DNA of 64,000 nt from JBBQFC01 sp038321615 (GTDB taxonomy: Bacteria; Bacteroidota; Bacteroidia; Flavobacteriales_D; Cryomorphaceae). Below the pieces are notes generated by a model. That model searched no databases, was not told the DNA's origin, and was given only the letters and a program-made list of their open reading frames with translations. Below are positions 27,446 through 35,624 of this stretch, one piece after another (the stretch's first letter is position 1; every line of letters starts with the position of its first letter). Both the position numbers and the translations under genes were made by a program. Location of the stretch: contig JBBQFC010000005.1 in NCBI GenBank assembly GCA_038321615.1, forward strand, positions 1-64,000. Reading direction: 5' to 3'.

Positions 27446-28543
27446 ATGTACGGTTGGGTAGAAACAAGTGTGCTCATTTTAACTTCTGCCTTTGTGGGGC
27501 TCATGAGTTGGTTTATTGCCAATTTCAGAGCTTCTAAATCTTCTTTTGTTTATGCGGAAAATTCCTTTTCCATTCTTATCGCTTTCCATGGGGAATGGAT
27601 CGCTTTGGAAAGGCTCTTAGGTTCCCTTAAGCAAATTTTTTATTCCAAAAAGGGCAGTGTCCATATTGCTGACGATCATTCAAGACCTAATTTGAACGAA
27701 CATCAAGAATTGTTGGTGCAGAGCAAATTTGTAAACTGGATTAAACCTCCGCTTTCTATAAATGGCAAGAAGGCTGTTCAGCGTTACGCCGTAAACGGGT
27801 TAAGCTCGGAGTGGATTTTGCTGCTAGATGTCGATACCCAAGCCCCTGAATTTTTACAGAATGGATATTTACCAGAGACCGTAAGTTATGCAGAAATGGT
27901 GCTTATTCCCGTACAACCGATTACAAGGCGGGGGTTTTGGAATGCTTTCTTCGATTTAGATTTTTTGAGCCTGCAAGCAGCAACCGTTGCATCGGCACAA
28001 AGCGGCGAGCCCCTTTTGGCCAATGGCGCCTGCCTTCTAATAAAGCGCCAAGCTTACCAGGCTGTGGCCGCAGATCGCGACGACTGGTCTTACCCCCATG
28101 GCGACGACATGTTCCTGATGCATGCAGTCGCGAAGAAGTTTGGCAAGCCTGCTATTGCCGTTCTGCATCCTTCGCAGGGCTATGCGCAAAGCGCTTTTCC
28201 TGATTCTTTTTGGGGGCTCTACCGGCAGCGGCTTCGCTGGATTGGGAAAGTAGATCGATTGCCAAATGTTGCCTTTCAATGCGCGGCATGGGTTATTCTG
28301 CTCGCCCAATTCATGTTGCTCTTTAACATATTGGCTTCCCTTTTAGGCCTTGTGAGCTTGCGGGTGGCGTTTATCGCTTCCAGCGTATGTGTCGGTTCGA
28401 GCGGATTCTTACTTTTGCGGAGTTGTCGGGCATTTAATCGACGCGATTTGATGTGGTACATTCCCCCCGCTCTGATGCTTTATCCCGTTTATCTTATTTC
28501 GTTGGCATTGGTGCAATTAAGCTATAAAGCTTTTCGGCGTTGA
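27446..28543 (+). CDS. membrane-bound family 2 glycosyltransferase
   Basis: 365 residues. One N-terminal membrane segment (VLILTSAFVGLMSWFIANF) precedes a GT-A domain: SILIAFHGEWIALERLL, a DVDTQAPEF metal/UDP site near 130-138, GACLLIKRQAY as acceptor region, HGDDMFLM near 212-219, and RQRLRWIGK (QxxRW-like) near 260-268. Three or four membrane segments close the protein (VILLAQFMLLFNILASLLG and later). This layout matches processive or lipid-acceptor GT2 enzymes. The sugar and acceptor are unknown. It sits between the flippase-like gene (5 nt) and an OppC-type permease (4-nt overlap), so the three are probably co-transcribed. Confidence 0.88.
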   Translation: MYGWVETSVLILTSAFVGLMSWFIANFRASKSSFVYAENSFSILIAFHGEWIALERLLGSLKQIFYSKKGSVHIADDHSRPNLNEHQELLVQSKFVNWIKPPLSINGKKAVQRYAVNGLSSEWILLLDVDTQAPEFLQNGYLPETVSYAEMVLIPVQPITRRGFWNAFFDLDFLSLQAATVASAQSGEPLLANGACLLIKRQAYQAVAADRDDWSYPHGDDMFLMHAVAKKFGKPAIAVLHPSQGYAQSAFPDSFWGLYRQRLRWIGKVDRLPNVAFQCAAWVILLAQFMLLFNILASLLGLVSLRVAFIASSVCVGSSGFLLLRSCRAFNRRDLMWYIPPALMLYPVYLISLALVQLSYKAFRR

Positions 28544-29760
28544 AAGTGGAATTCGAACGCCATTCATTGTCGCCAGGCCAAATAGCTTGGAAAAAATTTA
28601 AGCATAACCGCTTGGGCATGTTCGGACTCACGGTATTAATCTTTGCTGCTGTAATCGCAATTTTGGGTGCCAACATACGGCCCGACAGCGCCGAGCATGC
28701 CAATTCTCAGCAGATTTCTATCGCCAGAAAGAACGTCGGCTTCAAGGTGTCGGTAATACGGGTGGAACGCAACGTGTCGTCTTCCGGAAATTTTTTCTGG
28801 GACGGTTTCTTTTTTGGCGGTTTGCCCGAATCCTACGATCTATTACCTATTCACAGCGTGGAGTTTTCTGCCGATTCGGTTAAAGGTTTTCTATACGGCG
28901 GAGCCGCCAACATTCGCGGCGAGCCTTTTGCTTACCATGTGGTAGATGTTTCTTATGCCGTGGAGCCTCAGAGCATCGCGCGAAAAGACGAAAAAAGCTT
29001 CACTGCTAAATCCATAGATGGCACGCCCCTGCTCCTGGATGCTAAATTGGTAAGAGCTGCGGCCCAGTCAGATCGGGTAGGGGTAAAGCGTTATTTGCTG
29101 GGTACCGATAAATTTGGCCGCGATATGCTGAGTCGGCTCATGGCGGGAACCATTATATCCCTATCGGTTGGGCTTATTTCTGTGGCTATTTCATTGATTT
29201 TGGGAGTAAGTTTGGGGGCAGTTGCCGGCTACTACGGCGGCTGGATTGATGATCTGATCACTTGGCTGATAAACGTTATTTGGTCGATACCTACCTTGCT
29301 CTTAGTCATCGCCATTACGTTTGCCTTAGGTAAAGGCTTTACGCAAGTTTTCATAGCGGTGGGTTTAACGATGTGGGTGGAAGTAGCGAGAATAGTACGT
29401 GGACAGATGCTCTCGGCCAAACACTTGGAGTATGTAGAAGCGGCGCGTGTATTGGGCTACAACAATGCTCGGATCATCGTAAAGCATATCTTACCAAATA
29501 TTCTCGGCCCCGTAATTGTTATTTCTTCGGCCAATTTCGCATCTGCCATTTTATTAGAAGCGGGCTTGAGCTTTCTTGGCATCGGGGCACAAATTCCCAT
29601 GGCTTCCTGGGGGCAGATGATCAAAGAGCATTATGCCTATATCACCACCGACATGGCCTATTTGGCCATTCTGCCAGGGCTTTGTATTTTAGTATTGGTA
29701 ATGGCTTTTATGCTCATTGGCAATGCACTCCGCGATAGCTTCGACTACCGGGTACAATAA
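28540..29760 (+). CDS. ABC transporter permease, DppC/OppC family, with large periplasmic insertion
   Basis: 406 residues with a TTG start overlapping the glycosyltransferase stop (TTGA). The N-terminal SPGQIAWKKFKHNRLGMFG and first membrane segment are typical OppC. About 130 residues then intervene before GTDKFGRDMLSRLMAGTIISL. That extracytoplasmic insertion includes many aromatic and charged residues and is much longer than in E. coli DppC. The permease core has five segments and the coupling loop EAARVLGYNNARIIVKHILPN near 305-325 (EAA motif). No binding protein, second permease or ATPase is adjacent, so it must pair with subunits encoded elsewhere. It probably imports peptides. Confidence 0.9.
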   Translation: MKVEFERHSLSPGQIAWKKFKHNRLGMFGLTVLIFAAVIAILGANIRPDSAEHANSQQISIARKNVGFKVSVIRVERNVSSSGNFFWDGFFFGGLPESYDLLPIHSVEFSADSVKGFLYGGAANIRGEPFAYHVVDVSYAVEPQSIARKDEKSFTAKSIDGTPLLLDAKLVRAAAQSDRVGVKRYLLGTDKFGRDMLSRLMAGTIISLSVGLISVAISLILGVSLGAVAGYYGGWIDDLITWLINVIWSIPTLLLVIAITFALGKGFTQVFIAVGLTMWVEVARIVRGQMLSAKHLEYVEAARVLGYNNARIIVKHILPNILGPVIVISSANFASAILLEAGLSFLGIGAQIPMASWGQMIKEHYAYITTDMAYLAILPGLCILVLVMAFMLIGNALRDSFDYRVQ

Positions 29761-29793
29761 AAAAACCCCGCGAATGATGCTCGCGGGGATTAT
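29761..29793 (-). terminator. terminator of the DUF3127 operon, possibly bidirectional
   Basis: CCCCGCGA and TCGCGGGG arms with a 7-nt loop. On the minus strand seven T follow. It also lies directly after the permease stop on the plus strand. Confidence 0.8.
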
Positions 29794-29812
29794 CAAAAGT
29801 CAGCAAAAGCTT

Positions 29813-30184
29813 TCAGAATGGTAAATCGTCCATATCGTCGGCACCAACGCTGGCTGGTTCATTGCTTGGCAATGGTGGCAAATCATGGGTAGGTGCGGCT
29901 TGACTCACTTTCTCCAGCCGCCATGCGTCCAGCGTATTAAAGAATTTTATCTCTTTATTGGTGGGATTTTCCCACCGCCTTCCGCGAATATTGAAATTTA
30001 CTTTTACTTCATCGCCGATTTGAAATGGATCGATGAGATCGCATTTATCTTGAGCTAATTGGAAGGAGATTTCTTGCGGATATTGGCTCCCTTCGTCACT
30101 GATTACAAATTCGCGTTTGCGAAAAGTTTCTGTTACTTTTTGGACGTCGTTTTTAACGACAAGCTTTCCATTGATTGAAAACAT
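29813..30184 (-). CDS. DUF3127 OB-fold-like protein with an SSB-type C-terminal tip
   Basis: 123 residues. The N-terminal 90 residues look like one compact beta-barrel domain (VTETFRKREFVISDE, then DPFQIGDEVKVNFNIRGRRW, then FNTLDAWRLEKV), the DUF3127 pattern. A flexible Pro/Ser-rich linker leads to the last eight residues, DDMDDLPF. These closely resemble the acidic tip of bacterial single-stranded DNA-binding protein (DDDIPF type), which docks many DNA-repair enzymes. This suggests, by inference, a DNA-binding or SSB-mimic role. It follows the flavin reductase gene by 11 nt. Confidence 0.85.
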   Translation of the reverse strand: MFSINGKLVVKNDVQKVTETFRKREFVISDEGSQYPQEISFQLAQDKCDLIDPFQIGDEVKVNFNIRGRRWENPTNKEIKFFNTLDAWRLEKVSQAAPTHDLPPLPSNEPASVGADDMDDLPF

Positions 30185-30195
30185 AAGCTATGGTG

Positions 30196-31089
30196 TTAAT
30201 TGTTAAAACTCAGTAAGGTAAGCCAGGCTTCACGCACGAGCCCGTTGGAGAGGTGAGCTTTGGCTTTGCGATGAAGGGCATCTTCTAAGGCCTCAGCATC
30301 GTGCTCTAAAGTTATAAATAATTCGCTCAATTCCGTAAGGCGATATTCATTTACAGCAGTTTCATCGGGCACCGAATGGACATTTGCCAATTGGCCTAAA
30401 TCATTTCCCGAAAGGATATGGCTTTGACGGATATCTGTAGGAAGAAGCTCAAAGCCCATTCCTGGCATGGCCCCGGGCTTAGCCACTTCAAAGAGAGCAG
30501 AGCCATTAGCGCGCGTGTACCATTCGCCACCCATGCGGCCTATGGTGTCAATCTTCGTTTGATCGATCCGTCCATCTCTATCGAGAAGGGCATCATCAAT
30601 ATGAAACTGAACAACCTGGCATATTACCAGATTTCCGGCACCACCATTATTTCCCAATTCGACCACTTCATTCACCTTGCATTCAAATTGCGCCGGCGAT
30701 TCCTTCACTCGAAAGGGCTTTACTGCTAATGAAGGAAGCGGTGTAAATCCTGCCTTGTCAAATTCGCTTATTCCTGCATCAAAATCCGAGCTGGCCAATG
30801 ACATTTGCTGCACCATGTTATAGTTTACTATGTTAATTACCACTTCGGGATGGGCTATTACATTATCGAACGTGTGCTTGGTGGTATTGTCGCGACCCCT
30901 GCGGGCTGGCGAAAAAATCAATATCGGCGGCCGGGCACTGAATACGTTAAAAAAACTAAATGGAGCCAGGTTAGGTCGGCCCTGTGCATCAATAGTGCTT
31001 GCAAAGGCGATAGGTCGGGGTCCGATTGCTCCAAGAAGCAAGCCATGAAGCTGTCCGGTGGGAAGATTATCGGGATTGAAACTTGCCAT
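30196..31089 (-). CDS. flavin reductase-like FMN-binding protein
   Basis: 297 residues. The N-terminal split-barrel has IGPRPIAFASTIDAQGRPNLAPFSFFNVFSARPP, the FMN-binding pattern of the flavin_reductase-like family. HPEVVINIVNYNMVQQMSLAS is the usual dimer segment. The family reduces flavins with NAD(P)H or works as a partner of monooxygenases; members of this 290-residue type in Bacteroidota are uncharacterised. The C-terminal 70 residues (about 225-297) form an extra helical region. It is the first gene of the operon with DUF3127. A TAACTTTG box lies just upstream. Confidence 0.9.
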   Translation of the reverse strand: MASFNPDNLPTGQLHGLLLGAIGPRPIAFASTIDAQGRPNLAPFSFFNVFSARPPILIFSPARRGRDNTTKHTFDNVIAHPEVVINIVNYNMVQQMSLASSDFDAGISEFDKAGFTPLPSLAVKPFRVKESPAQFECKVNEVVELGNNGGAGNLVICQVVQFHIDDALLDRDGRIDQTKIDTIGRMGGEWYTRANGSALFEVAKPGAMPGMGFELLPTDIRQSHILSGNDLGQLANVHSVPDETAVNEYRLTELSELFITLEHDAEALEDALHRKAKAHLSNGLVREAWLTLLSFNN

Positions 31090-31102
31090 AAAATCGTTTC
31101 GA

Positions 31103-31110
31103 CAAAGTTA
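31103..31110 (-). promoter_or_regulatory. probable -7 box of the flavin reductase-DUF3127 operon
   Basis: TAACTTTG on the minus strand, 13 nt before the ATG. No -33 TTG is seen. Confidence 0.45.
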
Positions 31111-31156
31111 GTAAAAGGTGGTAGGAGCTCTCTAAAAACGAGAGAATATTGAAATT

Positions 31157-31185
31157 TTGAAGTGTACGTATTCTTATTATCTTTG
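31157..31185 (+). promoter_or_regulatory. tRNA-Leu promoter
   Basis: TTG at 31157-31159, 18 nt, then TATCTTTG at 31178-31185. Predicted initiation is about 15 nt before the tRNA. Confidence 0.75.
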
Positions 31186-31206
31186 CCCCCACTTTAAATT
31201 TCACAT

Positions 31207-31288
31207 GCGGATGTGGTGAAATTGGTAGACATGCCAGACTTAGGATCTGGTGCCGTGAGGTGTGTGGGTTCGAGTCCCTCCATCCGCA
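31207..31288 (+). tRNA. tRNA-Leu (anticodon TAG)
   Basis: 82 nt. Acceptor stem GCGGATG pairs with CATCCGC. The anticodon arm CCAGA-CTTAGGA-TCTGG gives TAG at the loop centre. A short variable arm (gtgccgtgaggtgt) marks it as class II, and the T arm has GGTTCGAGTCC. The discriminator is A, as required for leucine. CCA is not encoded. Confidence 0.97.
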
Positions 31289-31293
31289 CTTAG

Positions 31294-31315
31294 AAGCCCC
31301 GAATAGGGGCTTTTT
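31294..31315 (+). terminator. tRNA-Leu terminator
   Basis: agcccc and ggggct arms around GAATA followed by five T. Confidence 0.8.
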
Positions 31316-31352
31316 GAATTTTTGCTCCTTAGGCACATTCCTTGAATTAAGG

Positions 31353-31360
31353 TATATTTG
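31353..31360 (+). promoter_or_regulatory. probable -7 box of the tig-clpPX operon
   Basis: TATATTTG lies 44 nt before the tig ATG. A -33 TTG at the right distance is not visible. Confidence 0.45.
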
Positions 31361-31404
31361 CGCCGCAAAATAGCCTCATGGCTTTCATAATATAACAGAA
31401 CAAC

Positions 31405-32751
31405 ATGCAGATTACCGAAGAGAAAATCTCTGACCAAAACGCACTCCTTACCATCGCCATAAGCCCCGAAGACTACGCTCAAAAATTTGACAGAGCGCTG
31501 AAAGGGTATCAAAAACAAGTTTCTATGCCTGGGTTTCGAACGGGTAAGGTGCCAATGGGTGTGGTGAAAAAGCGGTACGGAAAGTCGGTTCTGGTTGAAG
31601 AACTCAACAAAGTGCTCAATCAAAGTATCCAACAATACATTTCCGACAAGAATCTCCAAATTTTGGGCAGCCCAATTCCCGCAAGCGACCGTCGCGAAAA
31701 GGGAGATTGGGATAATCCTTCTGATTTTGAGTTCGTTTATGAATTAGGGCTTGCTCCTGAGCTTGATGTGAACGTAAGTGCCAAGGATCAATTCGACTAT
31801 CACACCATCGCAGTCGATGATAATATGATCGAAGAACAGATCGGACGTATGCGCAGGCGTTATGGGAAAATCGAAAAAGTATCGGAAGTAGAAAGCAATG
31901 ATATGCTTTCCGGCGACTTTGTGGAGCTTGACGCGCAAGACGAGGTGAATTCATCTGGAATTTTTACATCCAGCACGCTTACCTTGGAATCTATCGATGC
32001 CGAAGTGAGTGCCCGATTTGTTGGAAAAGCAGAAGGCGACGAAGTGATTTTCGATCCCATGAAGCTTGCTAGTTCGCACGGTGATATTGCACGTATTATG
32101 GGGGTCGGGCATGAGCAAGTCCACCATCTACACACTAATTTCAAATTTATAATCCGCGGCATACAACGGATGCATATGGCCGATTTGGACAAGGCTTTTC
32201 TGGATCGAATGCTCGGTGAAGGAACCACTGAAACCGATTTGCGCGAGAAGATCCGCACTGACCTCAACGAGAATTTTAAAAAGGATAGCGATCAACTCTT
32301 CCGCCGGGATATTTCTACCAAGATGGTTGCTAAGCACCAACCATCGCTACCCGACACATTTTTAAAGCGGTGGATTGTCCTCACGAATGAAAAACCAATA
32401 AGTCCGGAGCAAGTAGAGCAAGATTATTATGTGTACCGCAACGGTCTGCAATGGCAATTGATATTCAATAGCTTGATTAAGCAAAAAGCTATCGTGATCG
32501 AGCCGGAATCCTTAATAGAGAAGACGAAAGGCATAATGGCCGCTCAATACTCCCAATACGGCATGCCCACTCCCGATGATGACGAACTCACCGAAACGGC
32601 ACGCAAAGTATTGGGAAACCAAGAAGAAGCCCGGCGCGTGATGGATATGGTTTACGACGATAAATTGGTAGCCTTCATCCGCGAAAATGCAACTGTCAAC
32701 GAGAAGTCCGTATCTTACGACGAATTTGTAAAACTGGCCTCAGAGGCCTAA
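31405..32751 (+). CDS. tig: trigger factor chaperone
   Basis: 448 residues. The N-terminal ribosome-docking domain includes GFRTGKVPMGVVKKRYG near 48-64, the signature loop that binds ribosomal protein L23. The middle region (about 135-230) is a diverged FKBP-like domain with poor match to the prolyl-isomerase active site, common in Bacteroidota. The C-terminal helical arms (about 250-448) form the substrate cradle. It is followed by clpP and clpX in the same direction, the widely conserved tig-clpP-clpX order that couples folding at the ribosome to degradation. Confidence 0.95.
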   Translation: MQITEEKISDQNALLTIAISPEDYAQKFDRALKGYQKQVSMPGFRTGKVPMGVVKKRYGKSVLVEELNKVLNQSIQQYISDKNLQILGSPIPASDRREKGDWDNPSDFEFVYELGLAPELDVNVSAKDQFDYHTIAVDDNMIEEQIGRMRRRYGKIEKVSEVESNDMLSGDFVELDAQDEVNSSGIFTSSTLTLESIDAEVSARFVGKAEGDEVIFDPMKLASSHGDIARIMGVGHEQVHHLHTNFKFIIRGIQRMHMADLDKAFLDRMLGEGTTETDLREKIRTDLNENFKKDSDQLFRRDISTKMVAKHQPSLPDTFLKRWIVLTNEKPISPEQVEQDYYVYRNGLQWQLIFNSLIKQKAIVIEPESLIEKTKGIMAAQYSQYGMPTPDDDELTETARKVLGNQEEARRVMDMVYDDKLVAFIRENATVNEKSVSYDEFVKLASEA

Positions 32752-32796
32752 ACATTTCCTACCTTCCGCAGTCTAAATAGCACAACGAACCAACGC

Positions 32797-33468
32797 ATGT
32801 CAGAGCAAAACGAATTTAACAAATACGCAGTAAAACACAAGGGCATCAATAGTATGACCCTTCACAATTACATTACGAATCTCACTCCGTACATCATCGA
32901 AGAGCGCCAATTGAATGTGGCTCAAATGGATGTTTTTTCCCGATTGATGATGGACCGCATTATATTTTTAGGAACCGGTATCGACGATCAGGTAGCAAAT
33001 ATTATTCAAGCCCAATTACTTTTCCTTGAGAGTGTGGACCCCAAAAAGGATATTCAGATCTATCTGAATTCGCCTGGCGGTAGCGTTTATGCAGGTTTGG
33101 GTATTTATGATACCATGCAGTATATCTCGCCCGATGTTGCTACAATTTGTACCGGTATGGCCGCATCAATGGGTGCCGTATTGCTATGCGCTGGGGCGCA
33201 GGGCAAACGCACTGCACTCCGACACTCGCGCGTTATGATCCACCAACCCCTTGGTGGAGCACAAGGTCAAGCGTCCGACATTGAGATCACAGCTCGCGAG
33301 ATCATTAAATTAAAAAAAGAACTTTACGACATTATTGCTGAACACTCCGGCCAGACTTACGAAAAAGTGAGCGAAGACAGCGATCGAGATTACTGGATGA
33401 AGGCCGAAGAAGCAAAAGCTTATGGAATGATCGACGAAGTGCTGGTGCGCAATCCTAAGCGCAAGTAG
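32797..33468 (+). CDS. clpP: ATP-dependent Clp protease proteolytic subunit
   Basis: 223 residues. The catalytic triad is Ser124 (in [11 protein letters not shown]), His149 (in [11 protein letters not shown]) and Asp198 (in DRDYWM). It forms a double heptameric chamber that degrades proteins fed by ClpX. An N-terminal stretch of about 25 residues before [14 protein letters not shown] is longer than in E. coli and may be a processed propeptide. It lies 45 nt after tig and 21 nt before clpX. Confidence 0.98.
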   Translation: MSEQNEFNKYAVKHKGINSMTLHNYITNLTPYIIEERQLNVAQMDVFSRLMMDRIIFLGTGIDDQVANIIQAQLLFLESVDPKKDIQIYLNSPGGSVYAGLGIYDTMQYISPDVATICTGMAASMGAVLLCAGAQGKRTALRHSRVMIHQPLGGAQGQASDIEITAREIIKLKKELYDIIAEHSGQTYEKVSEDSDRDYWMKAEEAKAYGMIDEVLVRNPKRK

Positions 33469-33489
33469 CTAGCAAAAGACTAAAATACT

Positions 33490-34737
33490 ATGTCGGGAAC
33501 AGATAAAAAAGAAGTGCGATGTTCCTTCTGCGGAAGGGGAAAGAGCGAAGTAAACGTCTTGATTGCGGGTATTACAGGGCATATCTGCGATAATTGCATC
33601 GCGCAAGCGCAAGGGATAATTAAGGAAGAATTATCGCAGCAAGCACACCAGAAGCTCGAGTCGAGTATTAGCCTTCAGCGGCCCGACCAAATCAAAAAAT
33701 TCGTTGACGATTTTGTAATAGGGCAAGACGATGCGAAACGCGTGCTCAGTGTAGCGGTTTACAATCACTACAAACGCTTACTCCAGAAAGTGGATAAGAA
33801 CGACGACGGCGTAGAGATTGAGAAATCAAATATCATTTTAGTCGGCGAAACAGGAACCGGCAAAACCCTCCTCGCCCGAAGCATAGCGCGGATGCTTAAC
33901 GTACCGTTCTGTATTGCCGATGCTACTATCCTTACCGAAGCGGGTTATGTAGGCGAAGATGTGGAAAGCATACTCTCTCGTCTTCTACAGGCCGCCGATT
34001 ACGACGTCAGCCTCGCTGAACGCGGCATAGTGTTCATCGATGAAATTGACAAAATTGCCCGAAAAGGCGATAATGCTTCCATAACGCGCGATGTGAGCGG
34101 TGAAGGCGTGCAACAAGCGCTTCTCAAATTGCTCGAAGGCTCCGATGTAAATGTGCCACCCCAGGGTGGCCGTAAACATCCGGAACAGAAACTTATTCAA
34201 ATCAATACGCGCAATATCCTGTTCATTTGCGGTGGCGCTTTTGGAGGTATCGAAAAGATTATTCAACGTCGACTTCGAACATCAGCTATCGGCTACAGTA
34301 CGGATAGCGAAACAGGTAGATACGATGCGGAGAATATGTTGCAATATATTATTCCTTCCGATCTAAAATCCTTTGGACTTATTCCCGAATTGATCGGTCG
34401 CTTTCCTGTGCTGACTTACCTAAATCCGCTCGATATTCAGACGCTGCGCCGCATTATGACGGAGCCCAAGAACGCATTGGTAAAGCAGTATGTGAAGCTA
34501 CTCGAAATGGATGGAGTTAAACTTTCGTTCGACAAAAAAGTGCTCGACTTTATCGTGGAGAAAGCTATGGAGTATAAGCTCGGTGCCCGCGGCCTTCGAT
34601 CCATTTGTGAAGCCATTCTTACCGACCTCATGTTTGAGCTTCCCGCTCAACCCGAAATCAAAGATTTCAATATTACCTACGATTATGCTGTCGAGAAATT
34701 CAGCAAATCCAAACTTTCCAAACTCAAAGTTGCTTAA
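33490..34737 (+). CDS. clpX: ClpX unfoldase ATPase subunit
   Basis: 415 residues. The N-terminal zinc-binding domain has C11/C14 and C33/C36. Walker A is GETGTGKT at 119-126, Walker B is [10 protein letters not shown] near 181-190, and the pore loop GYVGEDVES is near 152-160. The RKH-type loop appears as GGRKHPEQ. An ISRLL-like ClpP-docking loop should lie in [17 protein letters not shown], where an IGF tripeptide is not obvious: the local sequence reads SAIGYSTDS, so the loop has IGY instead. The enzyme unfolds tagged substrates for ClpP. Confidence 0.98.
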   Translation: MSGTDKKEVRCSFCGRGKSEVNVLIAGITGHICDNCIAQAQGIIKEELSQQAHQKLESSISLQRPDQIKKFVDDFVIGQDDAKRVLSVAVYNHYKRLLQKVDKNDDGVEIEKSNIILVGETGTGKTLLARSIARMLNVPFCIADATILTEAGYVGEDVESILSRLLQAADYDVSLAERGIVFIDEIDKIARKGDNASITRDVSGEGVQQALLKLLEGSDVNVPPQGGRKHPEQKLIQINTRNILFICGGAFGGIEKIIQRRLRTSAIGYSTDSETGRYDAENMLQYIIPSDLKSFGLIPELIGRFPVLTYLNPLDIQTLRRIMTEPKNALVKQYVKLLEMDGVKLSFDKKVLDFIVEKAMEYKLGARGLRSICEAILTDLMFELPAQPEIKDFNITYDYAVEKFSKSKLSKLKVA

Positions 34738-34751
34738 ATAAAACCCCAATT

Positions 34752-35576
34752 ATGAAAAATCTAATTACCCTTTTCTTTATGGCTTTTAGCCTTTGTCTTC
34801 AAGCTCAAACTTTCCCTGCACCAAGCACAAAAGCTATGGTTATGCAAACGGTTGGTGTTACAGACATCACCATCGACTACAGCAGCCCGGGTGTAAAAGG
34901 TCGGAAAATCTATGGCGATGTGGTGGCGCTGAATGAAATCTGGCGCACGGGTGCTAATAGTGCTACCAAGGTTACTTTCGGTACCGACGTACAAATCGGA
35001 ACTGCTACAGTTCCAGCGGGTAACTACGCTCTTTTCACAGTGCCTGGTGAGAGCAAGGTGTCTGTAATGTTCAATTCAAATTGGGATCAAGGTGGTACCG
35101 AAGATTATGATGCAAGCCTGGACGTGGCTAAAATCGAAGTTCCTTTCACAAAGTTGGCCAAGCCAATGGAGCGTCTTCAATTTACCATCGAGAACGGATC
35201 TGCAAAAGGAGCCGATATTGTTTTTGCGTGGGCCGACCGAACTTTCAGCGTGCCTGTGAAAATTGACACCGAAAAGTTTGCAAAAGCCAACATGGAGAAA
35301 AAAGAAACAGAGTATGCAAATCGCTTCCGTGTTTACAACGATGCTGCATCATACCATCTTGAAATGGGCAATTTGGACGAAGCACAAAAAATGGCCGAGA
35401 TGTCAACTTCTATCGACAAACGCTTCTGGAATGTGCATACTTTGGCTAAAGTTTATGCAGCTCAAGGCAATAAAGACATGGCGAAGAAGGTAGCTTCCGA
35501 ATCTATGGAACTGGCTCAAAAAGCAGAGTATCAGCCTTATGTTGACATGAACAAGAAATTGATTGAGTCGCTTTAA
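34752..35576 (+). CDS. DUF2911 periplasmic protein with TPR-like tail
   Basis: 274 residues. The signal peptide ends at LQAQTFP. The DUF2911 domain (about 25-180) shows DYSSPGVKGRKIYGDVV, NEIWRTGANSATKVTF and PAGNYALFTVPG, the hallmark motifs of this all-beta Bacteroidota family of unknown function. Residues about 190-270 form helix pairs (YHLEMGNLDEAQKMAEMS, AKVYAAQGNKDMAKKVASESM) that look like TPRs. It lies 14 nt after clpX and is followed by a strong terminator, so it is probably the last gene of the tig-clpPX run. A link with proteostasis is only positional. Confidence 0.88.
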   Translation: MKNLITLFFMAFSLCLQAQTFPAPSTKAMVMQTVGVTDITIDYSSPGVKGRKIYGDVVALNEIWRTGANSATKVTFGTDVQIGTATVPAGNYALFTVPGESKVSVMFNSNWDQGGTEDYDASLDVAKIEVPFTKLAKPMERLQFTIENGSAKGADIVFAWADRTFSVPVKIDTEKFAKANMEKKETEYANRFRVYNDAASYHLEMGNLDEAQKMAEMSTSIDKRFWNVHTLAKVYAAQGNKDMAKKVASESMELAQKAEYQPYVDMNKKLIESL

Positions 35577-35596
35577 TCCGCACTCTTTTCTGTTAA

Positions 35597-35624
35597 TTAA
35601 AACCGCCTTCGGGCGGTTTTTTTT
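35597..35624 (+). terminator. terminator after the tig-clpPX-DUF2911 run
   Basis: aaaccgcc and ggcggttt arms around TTCG, followed by a T run. It partly overlaps the stop of the convergent symporter gene and may act in both directions. Confidence 0.88.

Noticed and set aside
33490..34737. ClpX unable to dock ClpP because the IGF tripeptide is not obvious
   Set aside because: The local sequence has IGY, a conservative change, and clpP is adjacent and intact; no reason to call it defective.
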